DNA from: JAMLIN01 sp041676645 | GTDB taxonomy: Bacteria > Pseudomonadota > Gammaproteobacteria > Burkholderiales > Burkholderiaceae_E | DNA: 6,861 nt | Reading direction: 5' to 3' | NCBI GenBank assembly: GCA_041676645.1 | Contig: JBAYRO010000129.1 | Location: 1 to 6,861, forward strand | Shown here: in pieces, positions 1 to 5,748 of the stretch | How positions within the stretch are numbered: the stretch's first letter is position 1 | Layout of the letters: each line of letters opens with the position of its first letter | Made by a program: the position numbers and the translations under genes | Notes under the pieces: generated by a model | Database searches by the model: none | The model's input: the letters and a program-made list of their open reading frames with translations, nothing else | Told to the model about the DNA's origin: nothing

Positions 1-60
1 AGAGAAATGGGGTCAGACACGATTATCGCGCGCGATAATCGTGTCTGACCCCATTTCTCT
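1..60. repeat. Perfect 60-bp palindrome, REP-like hairpin (copy 1)
   Basis: Bases 1-30 are exactly the reverse complement of bases 31-60, with no unpaired centre. The outer arm contains GAAATGGGGTCAGAC (4-18), and the inner part (19-30) is specific to this copy. The same 15-base core recurs at 5542-5556 in a second palindrome. The last base of the element is also the last base of the TAA stop of the acyl-CoA synthetase gene, so the element begins directly at the end of that gene. Transcribed from the minus strand it would form a 30-bp hairpin that could stop transcription or protect the 3' end. Extragenic palindromes with this GGGGTCAGAC core resemble, from memory, REP-type repeats mobilised by REP-associated tyrosine transposases. 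No transposase is visible here. The window begins at base 1, so the repeat could extend further left. Confidence 0.9.
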
Positions 61-1610
61 TACGCATGCTGCTCGCGCAGCATGCGCTTGAGCACCTTTC
101 CGCTGGGATTCTTGGGCAGCGCCTCGGCGAAGATCACCTTCCTGGGCGCCTTGAAGTGGGCCAGCCGTTCGCGGCAGAAGGCGATCAGCTCGTCCGCGCC
201 GACATCGTGCCCGGCGCGCGGCACCACCACGGCGGTGACCGCTTCGATCCAGCGGGGGTCGGGCAGGCCCACCACCGCGACCTCCGAGACCGCCGGATGG
301 GCGTAGAGCGTTTCCTCGACCTCGCGGCTCGCGACGTTCTCCCCGCCGGTCTTGATCATGTCCTTCTTGCGATCGACGACCGTGATGTAGCCATCGGCAT
401 CGACCATGGCAAGGTCGCCGCTGTGGAACCAGCCGCCGTGGAAGGCTTCGGCGGTGCGCTCGGGATCCTTGTAGTAGCCCGACATCAGCTGGGGCGAGCG
501 ATGGACGATCTCGCCGACCTGGCCCGGCGCGACATCGCGCATGTCGTCGTCGACGACCCGGGTCTCGACGTTGCGTACCGGACGGCCTGCCGAGCCCGGC
601 CGGCTCAGCTGCTCGTCGGGTCCAAGCATGGTCGCGAGCGGCGCGATCTCGGTCTGGCCATAGAGATTCCACAGGCGCACCCGCGGCAGGCGGGCGGCGA
701 GTTCGCGCAGGACTTCGACCGGCATGATCGAGGCGCCGTAGTAGCCCTTGGCCAGGGCCGACAGGTCGGCTGAATCGAAACCCGGATCGCGCAGCAGGCC
801 GATCCACACCGAGGGCGGCGCAAAGAAGGAGCTCACCCGGTGGCGGCCCAGCAGCCCGAGCAGGTTCGCCGGCGTCGGCTTGCCGGTGATCACGTTGGTG
901 GCGCCGGCATAGACGCCGGGGCCGAAGAAGACATCGAGCTGGGCGCAGTGATACAGCGGCAACGCATGCAGCATCATGTCGTCGCCGTGGATCTCGGCAT
1001 CGGCGATGCAGCTCACATACTGCCAGAGCACCGCGTCGTGGCTGAGCATCGCGCCCTTGGGAGCGGACTCGGTGCCACTGGTGTAGATGATCTGCAGCAG
1101 CGAGCCGCCGTCGATCGCGACATCGGGCGCCGTATCCGAACCGGACAGGATCGCATCGAAGCTGGCCATCTCCGCGGGCGGATCGGCCGGCTCCTCGCCG
1201 GGCAGCCAGAGCAGCGATTCGACCGCGGTGTCCCGGGCGATCGCCTCGCGGGCGAGATCGAGCAGGTCGGCGCCGACGGCGAGCAGGCGGGCACCGCTAT
1301 GGGACAGGATGTAGCGGACCTCCCGGGCATTGAGCATGAAGTTGATCGGCACCAGCACCGCCCCCAGCCGCGCCAGGGCGAAGCGCATGGCCGCGAAGGC
1401 ATGCGAATTGCGCGACAGGATCGCGACCCGGTCGCCCTGGCCGATGCCATCGGCGGCCAGGCCGTTGGCGAGCCGGTTGGTGATGCGGTCGAATTCACGG
1501 TAGGTCCATGCCACTTCGCCGCAGACCAGTCCGGTCTTGTCGGGAAGCCTTGCCGCCGTGCGGCGCAGGACGTCGCCTACGGTCTGGCGACGGATCGCCG
1601 ATTCGCTCAT
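60..1610 (-). CDS. AMP-forming acyl-CoA synthetase (fatty-acid-CoA ligase family)
   Basis: The 516-residue protein is a complete member of the ANL (AMP-binding) superfamily. It should activate a carboxylic acid with ATP to an acyl-adenylate and then form the CoA thioester in the cytoplasm. Visible motifs are the phosphate-binding loop YTSGTESAPKG (176-186), YGQTE (317-321), GWFHSGD with the ribose-binding Asp399, the hinge region VDRKKDMIKTGGENV (412-426) and the C-terminal NPSGK with catalytic Lys505. The phrases LHALPLYHCAQLDVF and GYYGASIMPVEV match, from memory, a proteobacterial and actinobacterial group annotated simply as acyl-CoA synthetase, so chain length is not predictable. The start at 1610 (MSESAIRRQ) was chosen because AAGGAG lies 8 bases upstream and homologues begin near the QTVGD segment. 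A 37-residue extension to 1721 is open but reads as low-quality arginine/proline sequence. The gene is divergent from an SDR gene and ends at the palindrome. Confidence 0.93.
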   Translation of the reverse strand: MSESAIRRQTVGDVLRRTAARLPDKTGLVCGEVAWTYREFDRITNRLANGLAADGIGQGDRVAILSRNSHAFAAMRFALARLGAVLVPINFMLNAREVRYILSHSGARLLAVGADLLDLAREAIARDTAVESLLWLPGEEPADPPAEMASFDAILSGSDTAPDVAIDGGSLLQIIYTSGTESAPKGAMLSHDAVLWQYVSCIADAEIHGDDMMLHALPLYHCAQLDVFFGPGVYAGATNVITGKPTPANLLGLLGRHRVSSFFAPPSVWIGLLRDPGFDSADLSALAKGYYGASIMPVEVLRELAARLPRVRLWNLYGQTEIAPLATMLGPDEQLSRPGSAGRPVRNVETRVVDDDMRDVAPGQVGEIVHRSPQLMSGYYKDPERTAEAFHGGWFHSGDLAMVDADGYITVVDRKKDMIKTGGENVASREVEETLYAHPAVSEVAVVGLPDPRWIEAVTAVVVPRAGHDVGADELIAFCRERLAHFKAPRKVIFAEALPKNPSGKVLKRMLREQHA

Positions 1611-1760
1611 GTCAGGGTCTCCTTGCCGGGGCTGCGGGGTGCGCGGCGCGACGAGCGGTCCTCGCTTCTCGTGCCGGACGACTATCGTAGCGCGCCGCGG
1701 AATCGCTGCAGAGCTTCGCAACGCTCGCTAGACTCTCGGAACCATTTGGAGGAACAGGCG
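1611..1760. promoter_or_regulatory. Divergent intergenic region between ligase and SDR genes
   Basis: These 150 bases must hold the promoters of both divergent genes. On the plus strand the SDR ribosome-binding site TGGAGG is at 1747-1752. On the minus strand the ligase site AAGGAG sits 8 bases before its ATG. A weak minus-strand promoter candidate is TACGAT (1689 down to 1684) with TCTGCA 17 bases upstream (1712 down to 1707). A plus-strand TAGACT (1729-1734) has no good -35 partner. No clear operator was seen. The region as a regulatory stretch is secure from gene layout, but the individual boxes are guesses. Confidence 0.45.
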
Positions 1761-2516
1761 ATGAGTGGACGGTTCGAGGGGCGCCGGGTGGTCGTGACCG
1801 GCGGCAGCCGCGGGATCGGCCGGGCGATAGCGCTCGGCTTCGCCGCCGACGGCGCGGACGTATCGATCTGCGCCCGGGGCGAGGAGGCCCTGCGGGCAAC
1901 CGAGGCCGAACTCGCCGCCCGGGGCGGCGGTCTCGTGCATGCCGCGGGCTGCGATCTCGCGAACGCCGATGCCATCGGCGCCTACATCGGGGCGGCGGCG
2001 GCCACCCTCGGCGGCATCGACATCCTGGTGAACAATGCATCGGGCTTCGGGCGCACCGACGACGAAGCCGGCTGGGCGGCGAGCATCGAGGTCGACCTGC
2101 TGGGCACCGTACGCGCCTGTCGGGCAGCGCTGCCGCACCTGACGATGCGCCCCGGCGCCTCGATCATCCATATCTCCTCGATCTCCGGCCTGGAGCCGAG
2201 CGCCCGCACCCCCGCCTACGGGGCGATCAAGGCGGCCCTGATCCAGTACACGCGCACCCAGGCGGCCCAGCTCGCCAGCCAGCGGATCCGGGTCAACTGC
2301 ATCGCCCCCGGTTCGATCGAGTTTCCCGATGGGGTCTGGGACCTGGCGCGGCGCAAGCAGCCCGAACTCTACGCCCGGATTCGCGGCTCGATTCCCTTCG
2401 GACGGATGGGCAGCGCCGAGGAAGTCGCCAATGTGGCGCTGTTCCTCGCGAGCGACGAGGCGCGCTGGGTCACGGGGCAGACAATCGCCGTCGACGGCGG
2501 CCAGATGCTGGGCTGA
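1761..2516 (+). CDS. Short-chain dehydrogenase/reductase (classical SDR)
   Basis: The 251-residue protein has the Rossmann fold and size of a classical SDR, an NAD(P)-dependent oxidoreductase of the FabG-like type. The cofactor loop is TGGSRGIG (13-20), followed by the NNAS variant of NNAG (91-94), catalytic Ser140 in the ISSISG segment, and Tyr153 with Lys157 (YGAIK). The C-terminal end VTGQTIAVDGGQMLG is typical. Arg38/Arg40 follow the second strand, which hints at NADP but is not conclusive. The fourth catalytic position, usually Asn, aligns with Asp112 in EVDLLGT, a substitution I recall in some SDR groups. The start at 1761 is set by TGGAGG with an 8-base spacer. An upstream open frame is only a shadow of the ligase gene. 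Its divergence from the acyl-CoA synthetase suggests a hydroxyacyl/oxoacyl substrate, but this is inference and the true substrate is unknown. Confidence 0.93.
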   Translation: MSGRFEGRRVVVTGGSRGIGRAIALGFAADGADVSICARGEEALRATEAELAARGGGLVHAAGCDLANADAIGAYIGAAAATLGGIDILVNNASGFGRTDDEAGWAASIEVDLLGTVRACRAALPHLTMRPGASIIHISSISGLEPSARTPAYGAIKAALIQYTRTQAAQLASQRIRVNCIAPGSIEFPDGVWDLARRKQPELYARIRGSIPFGRMGSAEEVANVALFLASDEARWVTGQTIAVDGGQMLG

Positions 2517-2539
2517 AGCCCGGCCGCCGGCTATTTCTT
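2517..2539 (+). terminator. Weak possible terminator between convergent genes
   Basis: Just after the SDR stop, AGCC (2517-2520) can pair with GGCT (2529-2532) around a GC-rich loop, followed by the T-rich ATTTCTT (2533-2539). The stem is only 4 bp with mismatches further in, and it overlaps the stop codon of the convergent parA-like gene. The position is right for a terminator but the structure is poor. Confidence 0.25.
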
Positions 2540-3322
2540 CCGGCGCGCCTTCTTTCGCGCCGTCTCGAGCTCGTCGTAGAGGGCGCGAAACTCGGCGGTC
2601 AGCTTGTGCCCCGGCGCGCAAACCACCAGCGGCTTCGAGACATCGTGGGATTCCCGGATCTTCACCGAACTCGACAGCCTGGAGTCGAGAACCGGCAGTC
2701 CTTCGTCGACCAGCTCCTGGACGATCCGGGCCGGCAGGCTCGCGCGCGGCTGGAACTGGTTGACGACGATGCCCTCGATGAGGAGATCCTCGTTGTGATC
2801 GGCGCTGATGTCCTCGACCGCCTCGATCAGGCCGTAGAGGGCCTGGCGGGAGAAATCATCGCAATCGAAGGGGATCAGGCAGGCGTCGGCCGCGATGAGG
2901 GCCGAGCGGGTATAGAAGTTCAGCGCCGGCGGGGTGTCGATGAAGATCTCGTCGTAGCCGTCGAGCGAATGCAGCGCCTTGCGCAGCTTGAGGATCTTCG
3001 AGCGCGACTCGAGCTTGCCGTGCAGATCGGCGAGATCGGGGCTGGCGGGCATCAGGTCGAGATTCTCGAACGGCGTGCGATGCACGAAGCTCTCGATCGG
3101 CAGGGTCGAGAGCTTGTAGCTCAGGCTCTGTTCGAAGAAATCGGCGGCGGTGGGAGTGGCGGCCGAGACGTCATGCCCGAGCAGATACTGCGACGCATTG
3201 CCCTGCCCGTCGAGATCGACCACCAGGGTGCGCTTGCCGCGCTCGGCGGCGATCGCCGCGAGATTGACCGCGATCGTCGACTTGCCGACGCCGCCCTTCT
3301 GGTTGAACACCACCCGTATCAT
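2531..3322 (-). CDS. Orphan ParA-family (MinD/ParA) P-loop ATPase
   Basis: The 263-residue protein is a ParA-type ATPase, a family that positions DNA or other cargo by ATP-dependent dimerisation. It has the deviant Walker A KGGVGKST (9-16) with the signature Lys9 and Lys14, the Walker A' segment VDLDGQGNAS (35-44) where the usual Pro is Gly39, and Walker B IFIDTPPALN (126-135). The C-terminus is basic (KKARRKK). There is no long N-terminal helix-turn-helix region as in plasmid P1-type ParA, so it is the short type. No parB, centromere-like repeats or plasmid genes are visible beside it. I recall widespread proteobacterial orphan proteins with the same FNQKGGVGKST and FYTRSALIAA segments. The start at 3322 was preferred over an ATG at 3346 because GAGGGGG lies just upstream, the family begins right before this strand, and a TATAGT box overlaps the longer option's leader. 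Its cargo is unknown. Confidence 0.9.
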   Translation of the reverse strand: MIRVVFNQKGGVGKSTIAVNLAAIAAERGKRTLVVDLDGQGNASQYLLGHDVSAATPTAADFFEQSLSYKLSTLPIESFVHRTPFENLDLMPASPDLADLHGKLESRSKILKLRKALHSLDGYDEIFIDTPPALNFYTRSALIAADACLIPFDCDDFSRQALYGLIEAVEDISADHNEDLLIEGIVVNQFQPRASLPARIVQELVDEGLPVLDSRLSSSVKIRESHDVSKPLVVCAPGHKLTAEFRALYDELETARKKARRKK

Positions 3323-3347
3323 CGCCGCCCCCTCATGCGCAGCCATG

Positions 3348-3353
3348 ACTATA
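3348..3353 (-). promoter_or_regulatory. Possible -10 box for the parA-like gene
   Basis: On the minus strand TATAGT matches the TATAAT consensus in 5 of 6 positions in an otherwise GC-rich stretch. It lies about 25 bases upstream of the chosen ATG at 3322. Transcription starting about 7 bases downstream would exclude the ATG at 3346, which supports the shorter protein. No convincing -35 box is present at 16-18 bases spacing, so this is tentative. Confidence 0.3.
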
Positions 3354-3400
3354 GCCTCAACCGCGCCGGGGAACGTGACGAACGGGCGTGTCCGCAGGCC

Positions 3401-4186
3401 CTAAATGACCGAGGCCGTGCCGCCATCCATGGGGATCACCGCACCGGTGACGTAGGAGGCCCGCGCCGAGGCGAGGAACAGGGCGACATCGGCGATCTCG
3501 CAGGGCTCGGCGAGACGGCCCATGGGCACCGAAGCCACCGCCGCCGCGAGCAGCTCGTCGCGGCTGCCGCCGCCCGAACGCGCCTGGGCCTCGAAGCCCT
3601 CCTCGAGACGCGTGGTGCGGGTCAGGCCGGGATTGACCGCATTGACCCGCACGCCCCGGGCGGCATAGGCGTTGGCGTAGCCCACGGTCGCCAGCATCAG
3701 GGCGGCGTTGGCCGCGCCGCCGGCGATATGGTGCGGCGCCGCCCGCCGGCCACCCTGGCCGACGATGTTGACGACGCTGCCGCGGCCGCGCTCGGCCATG
3801 CGCCGGACCACCGCGTCGAGCAGGTACATGGTGGTGAAGTACTTGGCATCCATGCCCTGGCGAAAGGCATCGCCACCGAGTTCCTCGGGCGGGAAGCGGC
3901 GGGCCGCGCCCGCCGAGCAGACCAGCACCGAAATCGGCCCGTGCTCCCGCTCGACGCGCTCGACCAGGGCGAGCACCGCGGCCTCGTCACCGACATCGGC
4001 CACCTCGGTCGCCATCGCGAGCTCGTCGCGGCGCATCTCGGCGGCCGCCTCCTCCAGGACGCGACCCGTGCGCGCCACCCCGACCACCCGGGCGCCGGCG
4101 GCCGCGAAGGCCCGCGCGCAGGCGAGGCCGATACCCTTGCTGGCGCCAGCAACCAGGGTCACCGCGCCGTCGAGTTCGAGATTCAT
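3401..4186 (-). CDS. Atypical SDR-family protein lacking the usual catalytic residues
   Basis: The 261-residue protein has a clear SDR fold: cofactor loop AGASKGIG (13-20), CSAG (90-93), VNAVNPG (181-187) and the C-terminal ASYVTGAVIPMDGG (243-256). The catalytic set is not conserved. The Ser position falls in NIVGQGG (140-146) and is Val/Gly. The YxxxK region reads PHHIAGGAANAAL (151-163), where His153 seems to stand in for Tyr and Asn160 for Lys. The usual Asn position aligns with Lys115. From memory, a subgroup of SDRs with a GSAGNAAL segment shows similar Ser and Lys losses but keeps the Tyr. The protein may bind NAD(P) without classical chemistry, or use other residues. The start is supported by GGAG 7 bases before the ATG. 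The gene lies between the HDOD gene (109 bp upstream) and the parA-like gene (78 bp downstream), all on the same strand. Substrate unknown. Confidence 0.9.
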   Translation of the reverse strand: MNLELDGAVTLVAGASKGIGLACARAFAAAGARVVGVARTGRVLEEAAAEMRRDELAMATEVADVGDEAAVLALVERVEREHGPISVLVCSAGAARRFPPEELGGDAFRQGMDAKYFTTMYLLDAVVRRMAERGRGSVVNIVGQGGRRAAPHHIAGGAANAALMLATVGYANAYAARGVRVNAVNPGLTRTTRLEEGFEAQARSGGGSRDELLAAAVASVPMGRLAEPCEIADVALFLASARASYVTGAVIPMDGGTASVI

Positions 4187-4295
4187 CAGATGTCTCCGTG
4201 CGCGCCCGTCCCTGCGTCGGGCGCAAGCCGCCGCCGCACCGGTGCGATGTGGCTTCGAAGAGCATACCGTTCTTCGGGGCGCGGCTCGCGGGTTC
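4187..4295. promoter_or_regulatory. Leader/intergenic region with a hairpin and a 12-bp palindrome
   Basis: This 109-bp gap separates the HDOD stop from the atypical SDR start (both minus strand). GCGCCCG (4202-4208) pairs perfectly with CGGGCGC (4218-4224) across a 9-base loop, just upstream of the SDR ribosome-binding site. CGCACCGGTGCG (4235-4246) is a perfect 12-bp palindrome. Neither is followed by a T-run on the minus strand, so they do not look like intrinsic terminators. They could be an operator or a leader structure, or chance in GC-rich DNA. Confidence 0.3.
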
Positions 4296-5123
4296 CTACG
4301 CGAGGATCTCCTCCACCTTGCGGCGGGTGGCGGCGGCCGACATGTTCAACAGGGCGGCGATTTCGTCGAGATCGTCCGGAATCGCCGGATTCTCCCAGCC
4401 GCCGTCGAGATGGCGGGCAAGCTGCACCGCGAGCCGGACGTTGCGCGCACGCGGCGTACGGTCGTGCGGATCGGTGAGACTGATCAGGGCCGTCGGCATC
4501 TGCCAGCGCTTGAGCAGCAACTGCTGGACCGGGGCGAGCTCGACACCGAGCAGATCGAGCTGTACCCGGGTCGATCGCAGGCCCGCATCGGCGCGCTGGC
4601 GCCGCGCGATCTCGGCGGCGAGATCGGGCTCGTGGCACCACAACAGGAGGCTGGTGAACTCGTCGAGCATCGCCGCCTCGTAGATCAGCTCGGTATCGGC
4701 GTCCTGTCGCTGTACCGCCAGGCCCACGGCGAGCAGCGCGGCGCGCCGCGAACGGCGCAGCAGCTCGAGCATGCCGCGAAACTGGTCGACACGGCCGGCG
4801 AAGCAGTCCTCGACGACGGCCTGGCCGTCGAACTCCCGGAAGAAGGGCGGCACGCCGAGCAGGAGCACCGCGGCGGTAATGGTCTCGGTGTCGGTAACGA
4901 TGCGGCGCGATCGCCGCGCGACGATGCGGCGCAATACCTTCAGGGTCATGAGGGGATCGCCCAGGACGATGCGCGCGATGCCATGCGAATCCGCCAGTTC
5001 CTCGTCCTGGCGCAGGCGTGCGAGCGCGCGCACCGTGCGGCGCATGACGGGGATCTCGGGCTCGCCGAGCCGCCTTGCCCAACTCTCGACGCTGCGGGGA
5101 GCCAGTATCGCTGCCATGGTCAT
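4296..5123 (-). CDS. HDOD-domain protein
   Basis: The 275-residue protein matches the HDOD domain (named for an HD-related output domain, usually without the metal-binding HD pair). Family-like segments are PEIPVMRRTVRALARL (22-37), GDPLMTLKVLRRI (55-67), LLLGVPPFFREF (87-98) and LDEFTSLLLWCHEPDL (153-168), followed by a helical region with RNVRLAVQLARHLDGGW (227-243). The position where HD-domain phosphohydrolases carry an HD pair reads LDEF, so catalysis of that type is not expected. HDOD proteins are generally signalling or scaffold proteins in bacterial regulation. No GGDEF, EAL or receiver domain is attached. The start at 5123 was preferred because the 28-residue extension to 5207 runs through a near-perfect dyad and lacks a ribosome-binding site. 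The chosen start has only a weak GAG-type site, and an ATG two codons later is also possible. The gene is divergent from prkA across 625 bp. Confidence 0.8.
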   Translation of the reverse strand: MTMAAILAPRSVESWARRLGEPEIPVMRRTVRALARLRQDEELADSHGIARIVLGDPLMTLKVLRRIVARRSRRIVTDTETITAAVLLLGVPPFFREFDGQAVVEDCFAGRVDQFRGMLELLRRSRRAALLAVGLAVQRQDADTELIYEAAMLDEFTSLLLWCHEPDLAAEIARRQRADAGLRSTRVQLDLLGVELAPVQQLLLKRWQMPTALISLTDPHDRTPRARNVRLAVQLARHLDGGWENPAIPDDLDEIAALLNMSAAATRRKVEEILA

Positions 5124-5188
5124 GCGCTTCTCGAAAGGTCTTGCCTCTGACGCTATTACGGCAATCCGCAAGCACGCTTGAGTCGCGG

Positions 5189-5207
5189 ATGCGCCACGCT
5201 GGTGCAT
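5189..5207. promoter_or_regulatory. Near-perfect 19-bp dyad, possible operator
   Basis: ATGCGCCA (5189-5196), a 3-base centre, then TGGTGCAT (5200-5207) form an inverted repeat with 7 of 8 positions matching. It lies 66-84 bases upstream of the HDOD start. Shape and place suit a regulator-binding site, but no known consensus was recognised. A second, weaker dyad GTGAC-N7-GTCAC follows at 5213-5229. Confidence 0.3.
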
Positions 5208-5241
5208 GTCGCGTGACGATGCGTGTCACTATTGAACCAAT

Positions 5242-5269
5242 CCGAACCGGGCCTGCGCCCGGCGTTCGG
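5242..5269. other. Strong GC-rich hairpin
   Basis: CCGAAC (5242-5247) and CGGGC (5248-5252) pair with GCCCG (5257-5261) and GTTCGG (5264-5269) around the loop CTGC, with a 2-base bulge at 5262-5263. This gives 11 bp of stem. On the minus strand it is followed by ATTGGTTC, which is too weak in T to be a confident intrinsic terminator. On the plus strand there is no T-run. Role unknown; it may be part of the HDOD upstream region. Confidence 0.4.
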
Positions 5270-5536
5270 CGACAGCCGGGGAATTCGCACCTCCCCGGCG
5301 GCGCTCGACGCCCCGAAAGGCGCCGTCCGTCAGAGCAGGTCATCGAAATCCGGCGCAGGAACGTTTCGTGCTTTGAGTCCATGGTACGGACGCTTTGCAA
5401 CGGGCGCAGCGAACGTCAGCCGACACCGCGATGCACCCGGCGGAAGTACCCGACGAGGACGGGGCAGATGACGATGCGCCAGCGCGGATGGATCCCGAGC
5501 GCCGACCGGGCGCACAGACCGGCCGATGCCACTCAA

Positions 5537-5600
5537 TGCAGGAAATGGGGTCAGACTCCATATTCGCCAGCGAATATGGAGTCTGACCCCATTTCCTGCA
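5537..5600. repeat. 64-bp palindrome, REP-like hairpin (copy 2)
   Basis: Bases 5537-5567 are the exact reverse complement of 5570-5600, separated only by CA (5568-5569), giving 31-bp arms. The core GAAATGGGGTCAGAC (5542-5556) is identical to bases 4-18 of the first palindrome. The inner arm and the outermost bases differ from copy 1 yet remain perfectly self-complementary. It lies 148 bases upstream of the prkA ATG, between divergent genes, which is a typical extragenic place for REP-type elements. Because it reads nearly the same on both strands, it creates spurious peptides beginning MGSDS on each strand. No transposase is adjacent. Confidence 0.9.
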
Positions 5601-5748
5601 GCTTTATCCGCGCCATCGCCTCCTCCCCCATCAGGCGGCCCGCCCGGGTCGCACGCCACATTCCCGCATTCCGCCCGCACTTCACCGGCGCCGTATCCGC
5701 GTGCCCGGGTTCGTTCACTTCCGACGTCGTTCCCCTGGAGGTCACAAC

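Larger units (their letters stand above)
5124..5748. other. 625-bp non-coding region between HDOD gene and prkA
   Basis: No gene with convincing family features or codon use was found here. It must carry the promoters of the divergent HDOD gene and prkA. It holds three dyads near the HDOD side (5189-5207, 5213-5229 and 5242-5269) and a REP-like palindrome (5537-5600). The prkA ribosome-binding site TGGAGG lies at 5736-5741. A minus-strand TAATAG around 5149-5154 could be a -10 box for the HDOD gene but has a poor -35. No clear sigma-54 or sigma-70 site was recognised before prkA. A minus-strand open frame at 5330-5680 runs through the palindrome and shows no recognisable domain, so it is not called as a gene. 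Confidence 0.6.

Noticed and set aside
1..60. CRISPR repeat or tRNA-like element.
   Set aside because: There are only two related palindromes 5.5 kb apart, with no spacer array. A perfect hairpin of this kind does not fold as a tRNA.
840..1760. An N-terminal extension of about 307 codons to the plus-strand SDR.
   Set aside because: It is antisense to the acyl-CoA synthetase gene. The SDR fold starts at 1761 with a good ribosome-binding site.
2531..3322. Plasmid partition locus or origin.
   Set aside because: No parB, rep gene or iterons are visible, and the ATPase lacks the N-terminal DNA-binding region of plasmid P1-type ParA.
4186..5400. A 404-codon minus-strand frame overlapping the HDOD gene.
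   Set aside because: It is rich in Arg, Ala and Pro with no domain, and is a frame-shifted shadow of the HDOD coding sequence.
1..5600. A composite transposon bounded by the two palindromes.
   Set aside because: The enclosed genes are ordinary chromosomal types, no transposase or integrase is present, and no target-site duplication was seen. Independent REP-like elements explain it better.
5330..5680. A 116-codon minus-strand open frame that might be a transposase remnant next to the palindrome.
   Set aside because: It runs through the palindrome, has mixed third-position composition unlike the real genes, and shows no recognisable transposase motif.
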